NCBI RefSeq assembly: GCF_021917145.1
Contig: NC_061081.1
Location: 1,542,634-1,606,633 of the forward strand
DNA length: 64,000 nt
Source: Hypomesus transpacificus
Taxonomy: Eukaryota > Chordata > Actinopteri > Osmeriformes > Osmeridae
Reading direction: 5' to 3'
Shown here in pieces: positions 1-26,084 of the stretch. The stretch's first letter is position 1. Each line of letters starts with the position of its first letter. A program made the translations under genes and the position numbers. The notes below the pieces were generated by a model. The model was given only the letters and a program-made list of their open reading frames with translations, was not told the DNA's origin and searched no databases.

Positions 1-96
1 CCGACGTGTACTGCAAAAAAGGAAGGGATAGAGAGATGAAGGGAGGGATAAATGACTAAATGTAATGTAGAAATATGGCCATAGGGATGAAGAGAG

Positions 97-104
97 AGAG
101 AGAC

Positions 105-173
<69 letters not shown>

Positions 174-232
174 CAGAGACAGAGACAGAGACAGAGACAG
201 AGACAGAGACAGAGACAGAGACAGAGACATGT
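97..232. repeat. (GA)n followed by (GACAGA)n microsatellite
   Basis: A run of AG dinucleotides changes into about twelve tandem GACAGA hexamers. It lies in the gria2 intron that follows exon 6. No coding content is visible. Confidence 0.9.
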
Positions 233-339
233 AGAGAGGTAGGGTCAGAGCAAGAGGGTTACCTAGGGTTTACTGGATTTCAAGCCATACCGTATACAGC
301 CTTGCACCATGACAATAAATCATAATAAACTGTCTGACT

Positions 340-420
340 TCAGTACTGTGGGCGTATGTGAAGCCCTCTGTGACATTGCTTGTTAAAAGGGCTACACAAA
401 TAAAATTGGATTGGATTTGA
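340..420 (+). repeat. possible retrotransposon 3' tail fragment
   Basis: The stretch reads as a fragment ending in AAGGGCTACACAAATAAAAT followed by short TTGGAT units. This resembles the 3' tails of fish non-LTR elements and their SINEs, with a short terminal tandem repeat. No open reading frame or target duplication was identified. The family assignment is from memory and weak. Confidence 0.35.
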
Positions 421-546
421 AATGACTTCCTTTCTGCTGCGTCTTTTAGCAGTTAACAGGGGGTTCAAGCTGAGGGGTTCAGAGATCAGGGATGAGAGAT
501 TCAGGGGTCAGGGCTGCGGGGTCAGGGATGGAGGGTTGAGGTGTAC

Positions 547-7252
<6,706 letters not shown>

Positions 7253-9836
7253 TTCCAAATGCAGTGTGTCGATATCTATCAAACAACGACATCCATCGGG
7301 CACCTTGGGTTCCTTAGACGGTCCTCATAGTGACCAGAGGCCGGATTAACGGCAGTGGGCACCTGGTCGCGTGGCTGTCTCTCGTGTTCCGGTCCCGCCG
7401 TGGGAGGATGGCTTGAGCTCTGCAGATGTCTCTCTTTCTCCCCCTTCGTGGCGCGAGCACTGCTGGACCCGTTTCAGCACCGACTGCGCGCAGACAGCGA
7501 AAGAATACCAATGAGGACGGAGAGACACGAGCTGAGACGAGCTCCCGAGTAGACAGTCACACGCGCGCACTGGACGGGGGTGGATAGATAACAGAACCAC
7601 AAAACACACACACGCACAGACTGATATATTTATATATAGACGCACACACGTAGGCTAACAACCCACACGCATGTACATGGTTGTACAGGGGATAGATGTC
7701 AGTAAATAATGCAGAACATTGTGGTGATCGGACATTCTCCCCACCGACACTGGCTAGAGTTATTTTACCCTCTCTCCTCCTTCTCTGTCTTTTCATTATT
7801 TTCTCTTATTCTTGCTCTCTGCCCCCCCCCCCTCTCTCACCCCCTTCTCTCCCCTAGTGCTGCAGTGAGTAGGAGAATACTGCTACAGAACTGTAACACC
7901 ATTGACATATTTTACACAGATATGCAACCTGTGTTCTCTCTCTCTGTCTCTCTCTCTTTTTATATATACAGTACATGGATGCATGCTGTATATTTACCCT
8001 GTTTCCATTCCTGGCAGCATCAACCTGTCTCACTCTAAGCTGGAACCATAAATCTGTCTCATTCTCAAAGCTTGAACTGTAAGCCTGTCTCCCTCTCTAA
8101 AACGGAATTGTAAGCCTGTCACACATCTAGGCTGGAACCATTAATTAACCTGTCTCACTCTCTAAAATGGAATTGTAATCATGTCCCACCTCTAGACTGG
8201 AACCTTTACCCTGTCTCACTCTCTAAAATGGAACCATAAGCCTGTCTCACTCTGAACAGCAGAATCATATTCCTTTTTCTTTCTACTATTTCCTGTCTTT
8301 TACTTCATCTCCCCTTTCTCCCTTCAGGTCAGAGTAAGGCATCTCTCCTTCCTTCCCTCTCATCTCTCTGGGGAAATGAGATTAACCTGATGACTTTAGA
8401 CCTGTTATGTTTTAGTCCACTAGATGGCATTGTAGGACAGTCAACACGTACGCACACATACAAAGGTCCAATACATCTGATTACATTTTAATAGATCTTA
8501 TAGAAGCAGGTATGTTGCTTCATTAAACCATAATATCTTATAATATCTTAGAATCACAATTTACAGTATTGTTTCTTTATCAGCATAATGTTCTCTTGAC
8601 TTAAGATGAAATAGAATTTTATCAAACTTATATCATGGTATCTGTTCATGGCCTTTTAAACTTATGGCCAAAATGGGTTGTATCAAACTTATATCACATT
8701 TTTATGCTTGCATTTTATCAAACTTATACCATCACAATGTTTTAGCAGTTTATCAAACATATTTGAGCATAATTGATAAGCATTTTATCAAACTTATATA
8801 ATAGCATCTGTATTTGGCGTTTTATCAAACTTATATCAAAGCATATTAACATGAGTTATATCAAACATATATTGTATGCTGTGCATCATTGCATATTTAT
8901 ATCAAAGCATTTTAGGCATGGACAGATACATCTTAATGTTAATCACAGCTCATGCCACAATAACCCCCCCGCCCCCTCCCCCTCCCCACCACCATCACCT
9001 CACCGCACACATTCTCCACATCCCCAGTTTCTCTACTCCACCTTCCCCCCACCCCTCACAGTAGTGGGGGGGGCAGCTAAGTACAAAGTTTGGTGGAGTC
9101 ATTCACTTTGTGATACAAGCACCAAATATTGCACAGGAACTCATCAAGGGGTTAGTTGATATAAAAATAACCATACAAGAAAGTGTGTACAATTAAGATA
9201 GGAAAAGGTTAAACCTTCTGCCTTTAATTGTATATCATTTTTTTTCTTCTTGAATATGGCTGACATTTGAGAATCTTTGTCCAAGGGGAAAATAGATTGA
9301 ACAAGTGCTGTCTTTGTCAACTGGAGGAAAAGGAAGATCCTAAATGTCCACCAATATAGTACAGATCAGGATGGATACAGTGTGAGTGCAAAAAATGTCC
9401 CTGTCTGGTTAGATGAAGGTACTGAAGCAACTTTGAGGAGGTACATCAAAGCTGTATACTCATGTTTAACGATACAAAATCAAATGTTTCAAAAGAATGC
9501 TTTCTATTAGGCCACTGAGACATAAAATGTTCTGAACCTTTCAAAAATTATGAATTATTCCATCCTACAAAACACGGATGGTGCAAAAATAGAATATCCA
9601 TGTTTCAAAACATAGGAATTGACCCTAAGTGGGAATTGAATCGCGGAGTTTTTAAATGGTTTTCCTTTTATTGTACGTTGAGAATTGCTTTCACTAGCTA
9701 TCATTCGGTGTCCATCTTGAAAAATGGCAGCCATATTCAAATTTTGTCTGGCTAACTTGAATTTCCTATTAAGTAGCCTAAAGGTGAACCACATGGAAAA
9801 TGTCATGCTTGTATCACCATCTCAATGATTTTGCAC
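7253..9836. other. gria2-glrb intergenic region
   Basis: It holds the gria2 5' flank, which is GC-richer between 7253 and 7560, and several low-complexity blocks. One is an array of ~50-bp units at 8030-8260 around CTCTAAAATGGAATTGTAAGC. Another is an AT-rich array at 8615-8910 around TATCAAACTTATATCA. No gene was recognised. A TTTATT at 9667-9672 (AATAAA on the minus strand) lies about 165 bp beyond the glrb stop codon and could be its polyadenylation signal. Confidence 0.6.
8417..8429 (+). promoter_or_regulatory. CTCF-like core within a small dispersed repeat
   Basis: CCACTAGATGGCA fits the CTCF core pattern CCANNAGRKGGCA as remembered. About 35 bp around it are shared with 25020-25060 in pmm2, so the two sites may have been spread by a repeat. 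Binding is not shown. Confidence 0.3.
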
Positions 9837-15453
<5,617 letters not shown>

Positions 15454-15462
15454 GCTCTCTTC

Positions 15463-17518
15463 CTGGACACATACACACGCCAACACACACACACACAGGC
15501 ATACACACACTCATGCATATGCACACAATCACACACACATGCACATGCACGCGAGCACACACATTCACACACATACAAAGACACACAAATGTACACACAC
15601 ATGCATAAAAGAAACCGACACAAACAGACACATGTAAACATGCACACGTGCACACAGACACACACACACACACAGTTACAATTAGTTGAATCATTTTTTA
15701 TATTATCTTGATGCAACTTGCCTTCCTTACAATCCTGTTGTTTAGAACCCTTCCCAGTTCATGTGAGTATCAATATGCACTTATAACTCAGTAGGAATTC
15801 TGTGGGCTGTGGACAGGCTACAGAATGTCTAACAAGACTGTTGCAGAGTGGTCATTACCATGACAAAGCAGACCGCACGGCAGCGGTCAGAAAGCTGTCC
15901 CGGTATGTAGGTTAACCAACCCCTCCGGTGGATAACTCATCCACGGTTCTCCTCACTTTCCTGCTGACACGTGCAGTCCCCCTCGGTCGCCTTCCCTACT
16001 TCTCCTCGCGGGAGCCTGCACCTCTACATCCTATCCAGTGTCGGCGGGAACGGCGAACCGCACGCAACTTCGTGCCCGCCGCACGAGCTCGTTAATCAAC
16101 TGGGGTGTCACTAACCCACGAGAGGCCGTCCCGTCGTGGGAGGGGGAGAGAGGAGGGGGGAGATGACAATACTGCGGCTATGCAGGGAAACGCATTCACT
16201 GAATGGCGTAGGGCTATAGCTACCATCAACAGTATCCAACTACGAAGGCAATAAGGCTACATGATCAACTCCAATAACTCTGTTGATCACTTAAAATTCT
16301 CAGAATACGCAATCACACAGCGGCTGCATTGAGCTGCAGGACACGGCTGCTTCCAACACTAAAATGCAAAATGGAAGGAAATATGCTGGTCTTACCCTCC
16401 TGCGCGGGATGAAATATTTCAGAAGATCCGGTAAATACACATTACAGCACTGTCACGCTCCCCTTACGCCAGTCTCCTCGCGTGTCCTGTCCTGAAGTTC
16501 TCCTCAGCGCCCGCCCGCATGCGTGCGCGGAGAGGAGGGGGAATAATATGAGCAAGAGAGAGCAGAGCGAGAGGGAGAATGTGTGCATGTTTTCGCGCGC
16601 GCGCGTGTGCACCTGCTCTTTTACATGCGCAGTCTTGGGAAAACTACCGTCAGCATCGCGTCGAAGCGCGAGCACGGTATACAAATCAGTGTGGCACGCG
16701 CAACCTCCCCCATCCAACACTTTAATATCCCTTCATCTCTTCGCCGGGGGTGCCTTGAAGGTTACTGTGAGTCTCTCTGTGCCCTGCTGTCTCTCTGTGT
16801 GTCTATCACTCTCACACACAGACAATCTGACAGACACACACACAATCCAACAGGCGGACAGAGCGTTTTCGGAAGGTTTGATACAGCCGATGCTGTGTGT
16901 CGTACTGGGAAACGGGGGGAGACGGACAACGCTGGTATAGTCAACCACTCGTTTCCTCATAGGTGCGCATCAGTATTGATTTTTGAATCTGGTCAAGTCA
17001 GCCAAGTCCGAGTGTAAACCATGTCAGCCACACATGTTTCAGAAAGGTGGTGGGGGCACGGGAGGGCGGGGTGACAGACAGGGATTGATTGGTTGAATTA
17101 CAGAGAGAAAGGGATAGAGAGAAAGGGATAGAGAGGGTTGAGTTGAATTGGAAAGAGAGACGGGAGGTTGAGAATGTTGTTGGAGGGAGAGAGACAGCCT
17201 GGGGTAAAAAAAAACAGGGAGGGGGGAGGTGAGGGGGGAGCTATGATATAATCCTTCGACAATCAAAAATCCTAATCCTGTAAAACTATAGGCCTAGTTT
17301 TAAACCAATATGAGGACACGTGGTGTTTGTGGGTTACATTCCAACACAATATCTCCAGTTTCTCCAAAACAGGTTCCTCCTGCTCGCGAGCTAACGGTAT
17401 CCAGTTATTATGTATGATAGCTGCTTCTCGTCACAGCGTGCTGTTCATGCGGCAGTCCGCGCGGTAGGCTACATGATGCAAATTTAACATGGCCCACTGC
17501 GCTCCAGCCTCCAATTAA
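15463..17518. other. glrb 5' flank
   Basis: It starts with CA repeats to about 15680. A GC-richer stretch at 15880-16180 and another with (CG)n-like sequence at 16490-16680 follow and may hold the glrb promoter and a non-coding first exon. Purine-rich low-complexity DNA at 17040-17240 comes next. No protein-coding gene was recognised. Confidence 0.5.
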
Positions 17519-19769
17519 CAGTAGGAGCTAAATCTTTTTTTGCGTTTTGGACGTCCATATGGACGTCCATAGACTGACGGCGATGGCTGCTGATCTTTGC
17601 ATGGATGGACGGACGGCGATGCTGTTCAGAGTGCCGTCCATAGAGGGAGCAGATATTTTGGACGGCGTCATAGCCGTCCATATGGACGGCGATGCTGTTC
17701 AGAGCTAAATCTTTTTTTGCGTTTTGGACGTCCATATGGACGTCCATAGACTGACGGCGATGGCTGCTGATCTTTGCATGGATGGACGGACGGCGATGCT
17801 GTTCAGAGTGCCGTCCATAGAGGGAGCAGATATTTTGGACGGCGTCATAGCCGTCCATATGGACGGCGATGCTGTTCAGAGTGCCGTCCATAGAGGGAGC
17901 AGATATTTTGGACGGCGATGGATTAGCAGGGACGTCCCTCGTGCCGTCCATAGAGGGAGCAGATATTTTGGACGGCGATGGATTAGCAGGGACGTCCCTC
18001 GTGCCGTCCATAGAGGGAGCAGATATTTTGGACGGCGATGGATTAGCAGGGACGTCCCTCGTGCCGTCCATAGAGGGAGCAGATATTTTGGACGGCATCA
18101 TAGCCGTCCATATGGACGGCGATGCTGTTCAGAGTGCCGTCCATAGAGGGAGCATATATTTTGGACGGCGATGGATTGAATGTTTAGCAGGCTGTTGAGC
18201 TAACAGAACTGCCGAAGGCTACCATAGCATGTAGCTAGCTACATTAACTTTGGATGACTCAATCTTTTGTCAAGTTAATTTGTATGAATTGCATGTTAGT
18301 GCAATATTTACGCCTTTATTCTGTTTTTTTACATAATCAGCAGTATGATCTCATGACAATATAGACTTGAAAAACAATATGTTATGGTTTGGGTTTGCCT
18401 ATAGGCTACATTTATTTTAATTATTTCGAGAATTGTTAATAAAGACTCATTTAAAAGGTTAACATTGTGTTATGACCCTATGAAATACATTGCCATTTAG
18501 GTCTTTTAAACCGTCAGTTTAAAGTGTTTTATGGGTGGATTTGAAGCCACCAGTCAGTAGCTCCAATCTTGCGCACGAACTTTGCGCACGGAGACAAACG
18601 CAAAACAACAAACACTCGCTTGGAGCGGAGACCAATGCAAAACACAATACGATGTGTTGAGCCAAACCAAAGCCGTCAAAGGCTACCATGAATGTAGCTA
18701 CAGCAACCGTGGATGACTCAATAAGTTTTGTCACGTTATTTTGTATTAATTGCATTTAAGTGAAGGCTATATATTTACGCCTTTATTTTATTTTTAACAT
18801 ACAAAAGTAGGCCAATCAACAATATAATCTCATGACAATACAGACTTGAAAAACAATATGTTATGGTTAGGGTTTGCCTAGATATAGGCTACATATATTT
18901 TAATTATTTCGAGAATTGTTAATAAAGACTCAATTAAGATTTTAACATTGTGTTATGACCCTATGAAATACATTGCCCTTTAGGTCTTTTAAGCCGTCAG
19001 TTTAAAGTGTTTTATGGGTGGATTTGGAGCCACCAGTCAGTAGCTCCAATGTTGCGCACGAACCACTTTGAGCGGAGACAAATGCAAAACGTAATAGCCT
19101 ATGGGCCTAACACTCCAAATGTTAACCTTTTAAATGAGTCTTTATTAACAATTCTCGAAATAATTAAAATAAATGTAGCCTATAGGCAAACCCAAACCAT
19201 AACATATTGTTTTTCAAGTCTATATTGTCATGAGATCATACTGCTGATTATGTAAAAAAAACAGAATAAAGGCGTAAATATTGCACTAACATGCAATTCA
19301 TACAAATTAACTTGACAAAAGATTGAGTCATCCAAAGTTAATGTAGCTAGCTACATGCTATGGTAGCCTTCGGCAGTTCTGTTAGCTCAACAGCCTGCTA
19401 AACATTCAATCCATCGCCGTCCAAAATATATGCTCCCTCTATGGACGGCACTCTGAACAGCATCGCCGTCCATATGGACGGCTATGACGCCGTCCAAAAT
19501 ATCTGCTCCCTCTATGGACGGCACGAGGGACGTCCCTGCTAATCCATCGCCGTCCAAAATATCTGCTCCCTCTATGGACGGCACTCTGAACAGCATCGCC
19601 GTCCATATGGACGGCTATGACGCCGTCCAAAATATATGCTCCCTCTATGGACGGCACTCTGAACAGCATCGCCGTCCGTCCATCCATGCAAAGATCAGCA
19701 GCCATCGCCGTCAGTCTATGGACGTCCATATGGACGTCCAAAACGCAAAAAAAGATTTAGCTGCCTCTC
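17519..19769. mobile_element. foldback (long inverted repeat) element with hAT-like ends
   Basis: The left arm 17519-18466 and right arm 19118-19769 are near-perfect reverse complements, apart from extra internal copies in the left arm. They flank a 651-bp centre. The outermost bases are CAGTAGGAGCTAAATC and, reversed, GAGAGGCAGCTAAATC. The 8-bp CCAATTAA stands directly outside both ends (17511-17518 and 19770-19777), which is what hAT-type integration leaves. The arms contain the perfect palindrome GGACGTCCATATGGACGTCC. They also contain a GCCGTCC...GGACGGC minisatellite, including four 60-bp copies at 17881-18110 in the left arm. The centre repeats, in direct orientation, about 400 bp of the arm's inner part (18210-18640 against 18665-19090). 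No transposase is encoded. The open frames across the arms exist on both strands and look like by-products of the repeat. Confidence 0.8.
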
Positions 19770-19777
19770 CCAATTAA

Positions 19778-20821
19778 CGTCCATATCGACAGTGGAGCAC
19801 ATATGACACCTAGTCCGTTGAAGGCTTCTTGTTACCGCTAAAGCGTAGATTGTGGTCCATAAAGTGACCGATCTTGGCTTGTGAACGCAGAACTCTCCGG
19901 CAGCGTGTCCTGCGTGAAGCAGGACCATGGACAACGTCGACGGCATGGAGGCGCTCATGCTGGCACAATGACCTACCATACAGTGCTCGTAGTGAACCGC
20001 TGACCATCCGTTTTTACATAGGAGGAGGCCCATAGATACTGTGTAGAACTACCATTATATGCTTGCAAAACTTCCGTTGCTCAATTTTATGTACAAAGAC
20101 CCTCACATTCCCACCTTGTTAAAGTCAGAGGGACACCAGCTTGGACACTATTGGCTGTTTTGTAGGAGTTTAAATCAAACGAGACTTCTGTATCACCAGT
20201 TCTTATTTGACATCATTGCTCTCAGAACAATTCGTACACGTATTAGTAACAATAACACTATCAACCCCACGAGGCGCACAAACATGGCTGATGTCAGCAG
20301 TCTTGTCCCAGACTGAAGACCCAAAGTAATGAGGAACGTCATTCAGAAGCTTCAAACGATATAAAATCTATGAACTATGATAACATTAAAAAAAATATAA
20401 TAAATAAATGCTATAAGTGTTAGGCCTCAATAGTTGTTAATCTAGTGAGTGGTGCAACCACAGTTTTAGACATACAACTAGACTGCACAGTATAACCACA
20501 ACAGATCTAGAGTAAAGACATTGCAGGTAAACAATGGAAGAGGACCCAGCTGTACAGACGAGACACACAGCAGAAGAGCAGATACTCAGCTGACACAGAA
20601 ATGACAGAACCACATCAGTTTGAGGTTTTATAGCAGCTACAGGTACCTTACACAGGGGACATATTGTGCACACACACACAACTTAAAACATGCACTGCTT
20701 GTTCACAGGGGCTCTAGTGGGATGTGTTAAGGTTCTGCTCAGTTAGAATGGGACCTGAGACCTAGGCAGATTTCGAGTTGGCAATTTGGACAATTACTTC
20801 CCAGGGGGGCGTGGCCTGTGT
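19778..20821. other. glrb-qdpr intergenic remainder
   Basis: Between 19790 and 20030 the DNA is GC-richer and keeps open frames of 65-105 codons on the minus strand. I could not assign it to a gene or transposase family. The rest is unique AT-rich DNA that presumably includes the qdpr 3' UTR. No clear AATAAA on the minus strand was found before 20822. Confidence 0.4.
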
Positions 20822-22069
20822 CTATAAGGGTGTGGCCTGTGTCTTGCCCTGTGATGTCACCAGCTCCACCAGCGTGCCAGACGCAGGACGGTTCTCTCCA
20901 CTCGTCCAGCTATAGAACAGTCTGAAAGACAGAGCAGTCATCACTAACACACACACACACACACCCCCACACAGACACATATACAGGTTAGGTCACTTAC
21001 TCAGCCACGTATTCCAACGGCGTCCAGGAAGTGGTGTCACCCTCTGGCATAAACTTCCTGTTCATGGGCGTGTCCAATGTGATACTGTGGAAGAGCAGGA
21101 TTTGTCAATTAGGTGCTTTCTAGTCTGTCATGAGTGTGTATGATTTGATGGAGTCTGAGACAGACAGGCAGAAAAAGGCAGCCAGACAGACAGAGACACA
21201 CAGACAGACAGACAGACAGACAGGGACAAACAGACAGACAGAAAGATAGACCAGACAGACAGACAGACAGACCAGACAAGACAGAGACACAGACAGACAG
21301 ATAGACCAGACAGACAGACTCACGGCAGTATAGCGACAGCAGTTGCTCCAGTAGGCAGACCACTGTTGGCTCCTGCTAGAGACTGACACAGCTGGTGGAC
21401 TGCTGCCTTCGCCATGCCATAACCCAGCATACCTGGAGACACAGCAATGGTAGTGCTGCAACAGTACTATCTTACTGTAGAAGTACTGTGTAGTAATACA
21501 TGATTACAGTAACAGCAATACTATGGTACTGTAGTAGTTTTACTTTTACATAATGGAATACTGTAGCAATACATTACCATCACTGTAAGAGTAATACTGT
21601 GGTACTGTGCAGTAGTCCTGAGGAATATACCATTACTGTAAGACTAATACTGTACTGGAGTAGAAATAGTACTGTAATGGCATTACTGTGGTAGTGTAGT
21701 ACAGTAATAGTACTTTAATACTGTAGTAATACTACTGTAATAGTACCATGGTACTCATATTTTTAAAGTACTGTAGTCACACTGAACATTAGGGGTTTGT
21801 GTGTGTGCCTGGGTGTATATGCGTGTGTAACTGGGTGTGAGTGGGTGTGTAACTGGGTCTGAGTGGGTGTGTACCTGGGGATCCAGTCAGACCGGCCTTG
21901 GCCCCCGCCAAAGTGAGCAGCCCCCCCTCCTTCAGGTGTTTGGTTGCTAGGTGACTGGAGATGGTTGAGGTCCACACACTCTGTTTCCACATCAAGTCAC
22001 TGTTCTTAAAAAGAGCTGGATGGATGAGGTGAGACGGAAGAGGAAAAGTGGAGAGAAGAGAGGGGGGAG

Positions 22070-22132
<63 letters not shown>

Positions 22133-23071
22133 GAGAGAGAGACGGGTTACTGAGAAATAAGTTGAAGTCTTCATTTAGAGAGGGAAGGAGATGGGGTCTG
22201 TAAGTTGACCTCTTACCTTTAGCCTTGGCACTTCCTCCTGCCCAGCCTCCTGCCACACACAGAATGGCATCCACCTTCTGTTCCCCTAGTAACGAAGACA
22301 CATCTGCTGTCACCTAGGCAATGAAACACATCCATAATCAGTATCAACTTACCAGTTCTGGTACATGCAAGTCAATGGTGGCCTGAGTCGTTGTAATTTT
22401 GTATTAATGGACTAAATAGATTGGAATTAAATGGAAAGGTAAATTATACATGTCTCTCAAAAACATACCGACTCACCTGGTCAGCCTGTCCGGTGAAGGA
22501 GTCGTTAACTGTGACCAGTACGTTGGCGTTCGCATCATCGTTGGCACCTATATCAACGCTCGCGACCCACTGTCCAAAAAAATGAAAGTTTGTATCAGCA
22601 CAGCACGTGATAATTGTCAACGCCGTGAGTTGTCTTCTGAACTGAACCTGGTGACCTATCGAAAACTGTGACCAAGGGTCGCTGTTTTAATGACTTGCCA
22701 ATGTTAGGGCTCGAAAATGTACGGACCATTATGGCAAGCCATTAAACAGCGACCCCTGGTCACAGTTTTTCGAAAGGTCACTGATTTCGGTACAACACCG
22801 GTTCAGTTCAGAAAACAACTCATGCTTGGTAACATTTAGCCGTAACTAGTAGAGCAGTTATTTACTGTGGGCTACTTAACAATTGCAACTTAGACAGGGT
22901 TGCAGAAAGTTAAGTAGGCTACATAACTAGCTGCGGACTGTCTAACTAGATTTAAGTTAGATTACAAGGCAGCTACACACCCACCCAGCTCTTAGACTTG
23001 AAGTACTGTACGTATGCAGACCCCAGAGCGCCTTTTCCGCCGTACACAATGACTCTGCGTGCTTCAGCCAT
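20822..23071 (-). CDS. qdpr: quinoid dihydropteridine reductase
   Basis: Seven exons: 22985-23071, 22477-22569, 22217-22313, 21875-22015, 21324-21432, 21001-21084 and 20822-20921. They total 711 nt and give 236 aa (human 244). It reduces quinonoid dihydrobiopterin to tetrahydrobiopterin with NADH in the cytosol, recycling the cofactor of aromatic amino-acid hydroxylases. It is a short-chain dehydrogenase: the Rossmann loop YGGKGALGS is near residue 10, [17 protein letters not shown] follows, [18 protein letters not shown] is conserved, and YGMAK holds the catalytic Tyr and Lys. The start is [12 protein letters not shown], with no earlier in-frame alternative preferred. It is slightly shorter at the N-terminus than the human enzyme. 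It is divergently arranged with pmm2 across about 650 bp. Intron 1 holds a palindromic MITE. Confidence 0.96.
21160..21320. repeat. (CAGA)n microsatellite
   Basis: Imperfect CAGA/CAGACAGG tetranucleotides in the qdpr intron directly after the exon at 21324-21432. Confidence 0.85.
22079..22142. repeat. (GA)n microsatellite
   Basis: About 30 GA units in the qdpr intron between the exons at 21875-22015 and 22217-22313. Confidence 0.95.
22627..22828. mobile_element. palindromic MITE-like hairpin
   Basis: Two arms of about 75-95 bp (near 22627-22704 and 22727-22828) are reverse complements with scattered mismatches. Matching pairs include TTCTGAACTGAACC with GGTTCAGTTCAGAA and GGTCGCTGTTTTAATG with CATTAAACAGCGACC. 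The short centre contains TCGAAAATGTACGG. It lies in qdpr intron 1, about 60 bp from exon 2. No target duplication could be fixed with confidence. Confidence 0.65.
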
Positions 23072-23719
23072 ACTCTCGATGCGTCCTGTACTCTACTTTC
23101 GTTAACTGTTTACTTTAAGGACACCGCTATACGGTGAATAAACTAGCCTTACATTCAAACTGCACAGTGTTCACTCATTCTGGGGTTAAGGTTTAACCGG
23201 AAGTCTTTAATGTTACTCCGAAACCTTCTTCCGACCAATAGTTACAGTGGGCGTTGCTTTGTGGTGTTCCTTAGTTCATATCCCAGCGCAGCCCGTTAAG
23301 GTGGGCGGCAACTACGCCAGTGGTGTGCTGTCGTGTTTGCGTGGTATAAACTGGTGTCTGGCCCACATGAACTGCATTTAAATGATCAACAACGATTATT
23401 TTTAAGACAGTCTGAGTGGGTTTCGTCTGTCATACGAGCGCAGCGCGCAACTAACCTCAGAAAAACACAACATCGATTTAAATCACCCCGCAGACATACC
23501 CCAAAACAGGATTTCTGTCCCTGTTTCGGAAGCTCCGCCGGTTGGAGTGTAAATCGAAGGTATATCGTATTGCCACTCTGATTGGGTAGGAATCCAAAAA
23601 CCATTTCCCTGTACACAACCGAGGTGACGTTGCAGACAACACGTCTTCCGCACACAATCCAGGTACAGCACTGTGGAAGAACAGATCCAGAGCTCTTGAA
23701 CGCGGCTGTTTTAAAGAAA
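23072..23719. promoter_or_regulatory. shared 5' region of qdpr and pmm2
   Basis: The two start codons point away from each other across 648 bp that is richer in CG dinucleotides than the surrounding DNA. No TATA box in a convincing position was seen on either side. This is the arrangement of a bidirectional housekeeping promoter. An open frame continuing upstream of the pmm2 start to 23582 is not supported by family length. Confidence 0.5.
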
Positions 23720-25610
<1,891 letters not shown>

Positions 25611-25721
25611 GAGGAGGAGGAAAGGGGTCAGGGGTTAGGGTCAGGGAGGGATGAGTGAACCGTGAGCCATGACATCATCACACCTGTATATAATCACCAG
25701 GATGCAAATCAGCTGTTTATG

Positions 25722-25727
25722 AATAAA
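25722..25727 (+). terminator. pmm2 polyadenylation signal
   Basis: AATAAA lies 112 bp downstream of the pmm2 stop codon, in the 475-bp gap before the convergent fnip2 stop. Confidence 0.65.
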
Positions 25728-26084
25728 GAACTGAACCGTTCAGCTTCCAATTCGCTTTAATGTCTCTTTGTTACATACACACACACAATCTCTCTCTCAC
25801 ACACACTGTCTCTCACACATACACACACATACACACACACCATGCCTGCAGCTAATAACTCCCCACAGTCTGTAACAGAATGTCAGTCTCAGAGTTGGAG
25901 CTGCACTAGACATGCAGTACTGCAGAACATCCTCTTCTTTTCCTCTCTTCTTCTTCTTCTATCTCTTCTCTGCCTCCTCCATAGTAGAGCCTGGACCACA
26001 CATGGGGAGTGCACTCCTCTTTCTCCTCTTCTTCTTCTCCTCTACATGAAGGCCTGGGTCTCACGGGGAGAGTGTCCTCTTGCT

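Noticed and set aside
17484-18198. Repeated peptide frames (SKISAPSMDGTRDVPANPSP on minus, VHRGSRYFGRRW on plus)
   Set aside because: Both strands are open because the units are palindromic. The region is an arm of the foldback element.
23582-23719. Longer pmm2 N-terminus from an upstream in-frame ATG
   Set aside because: It would add 46 residues absent from the family. The 23720 start gives the expected length and lies just before the conserved LCLFDVDGT.
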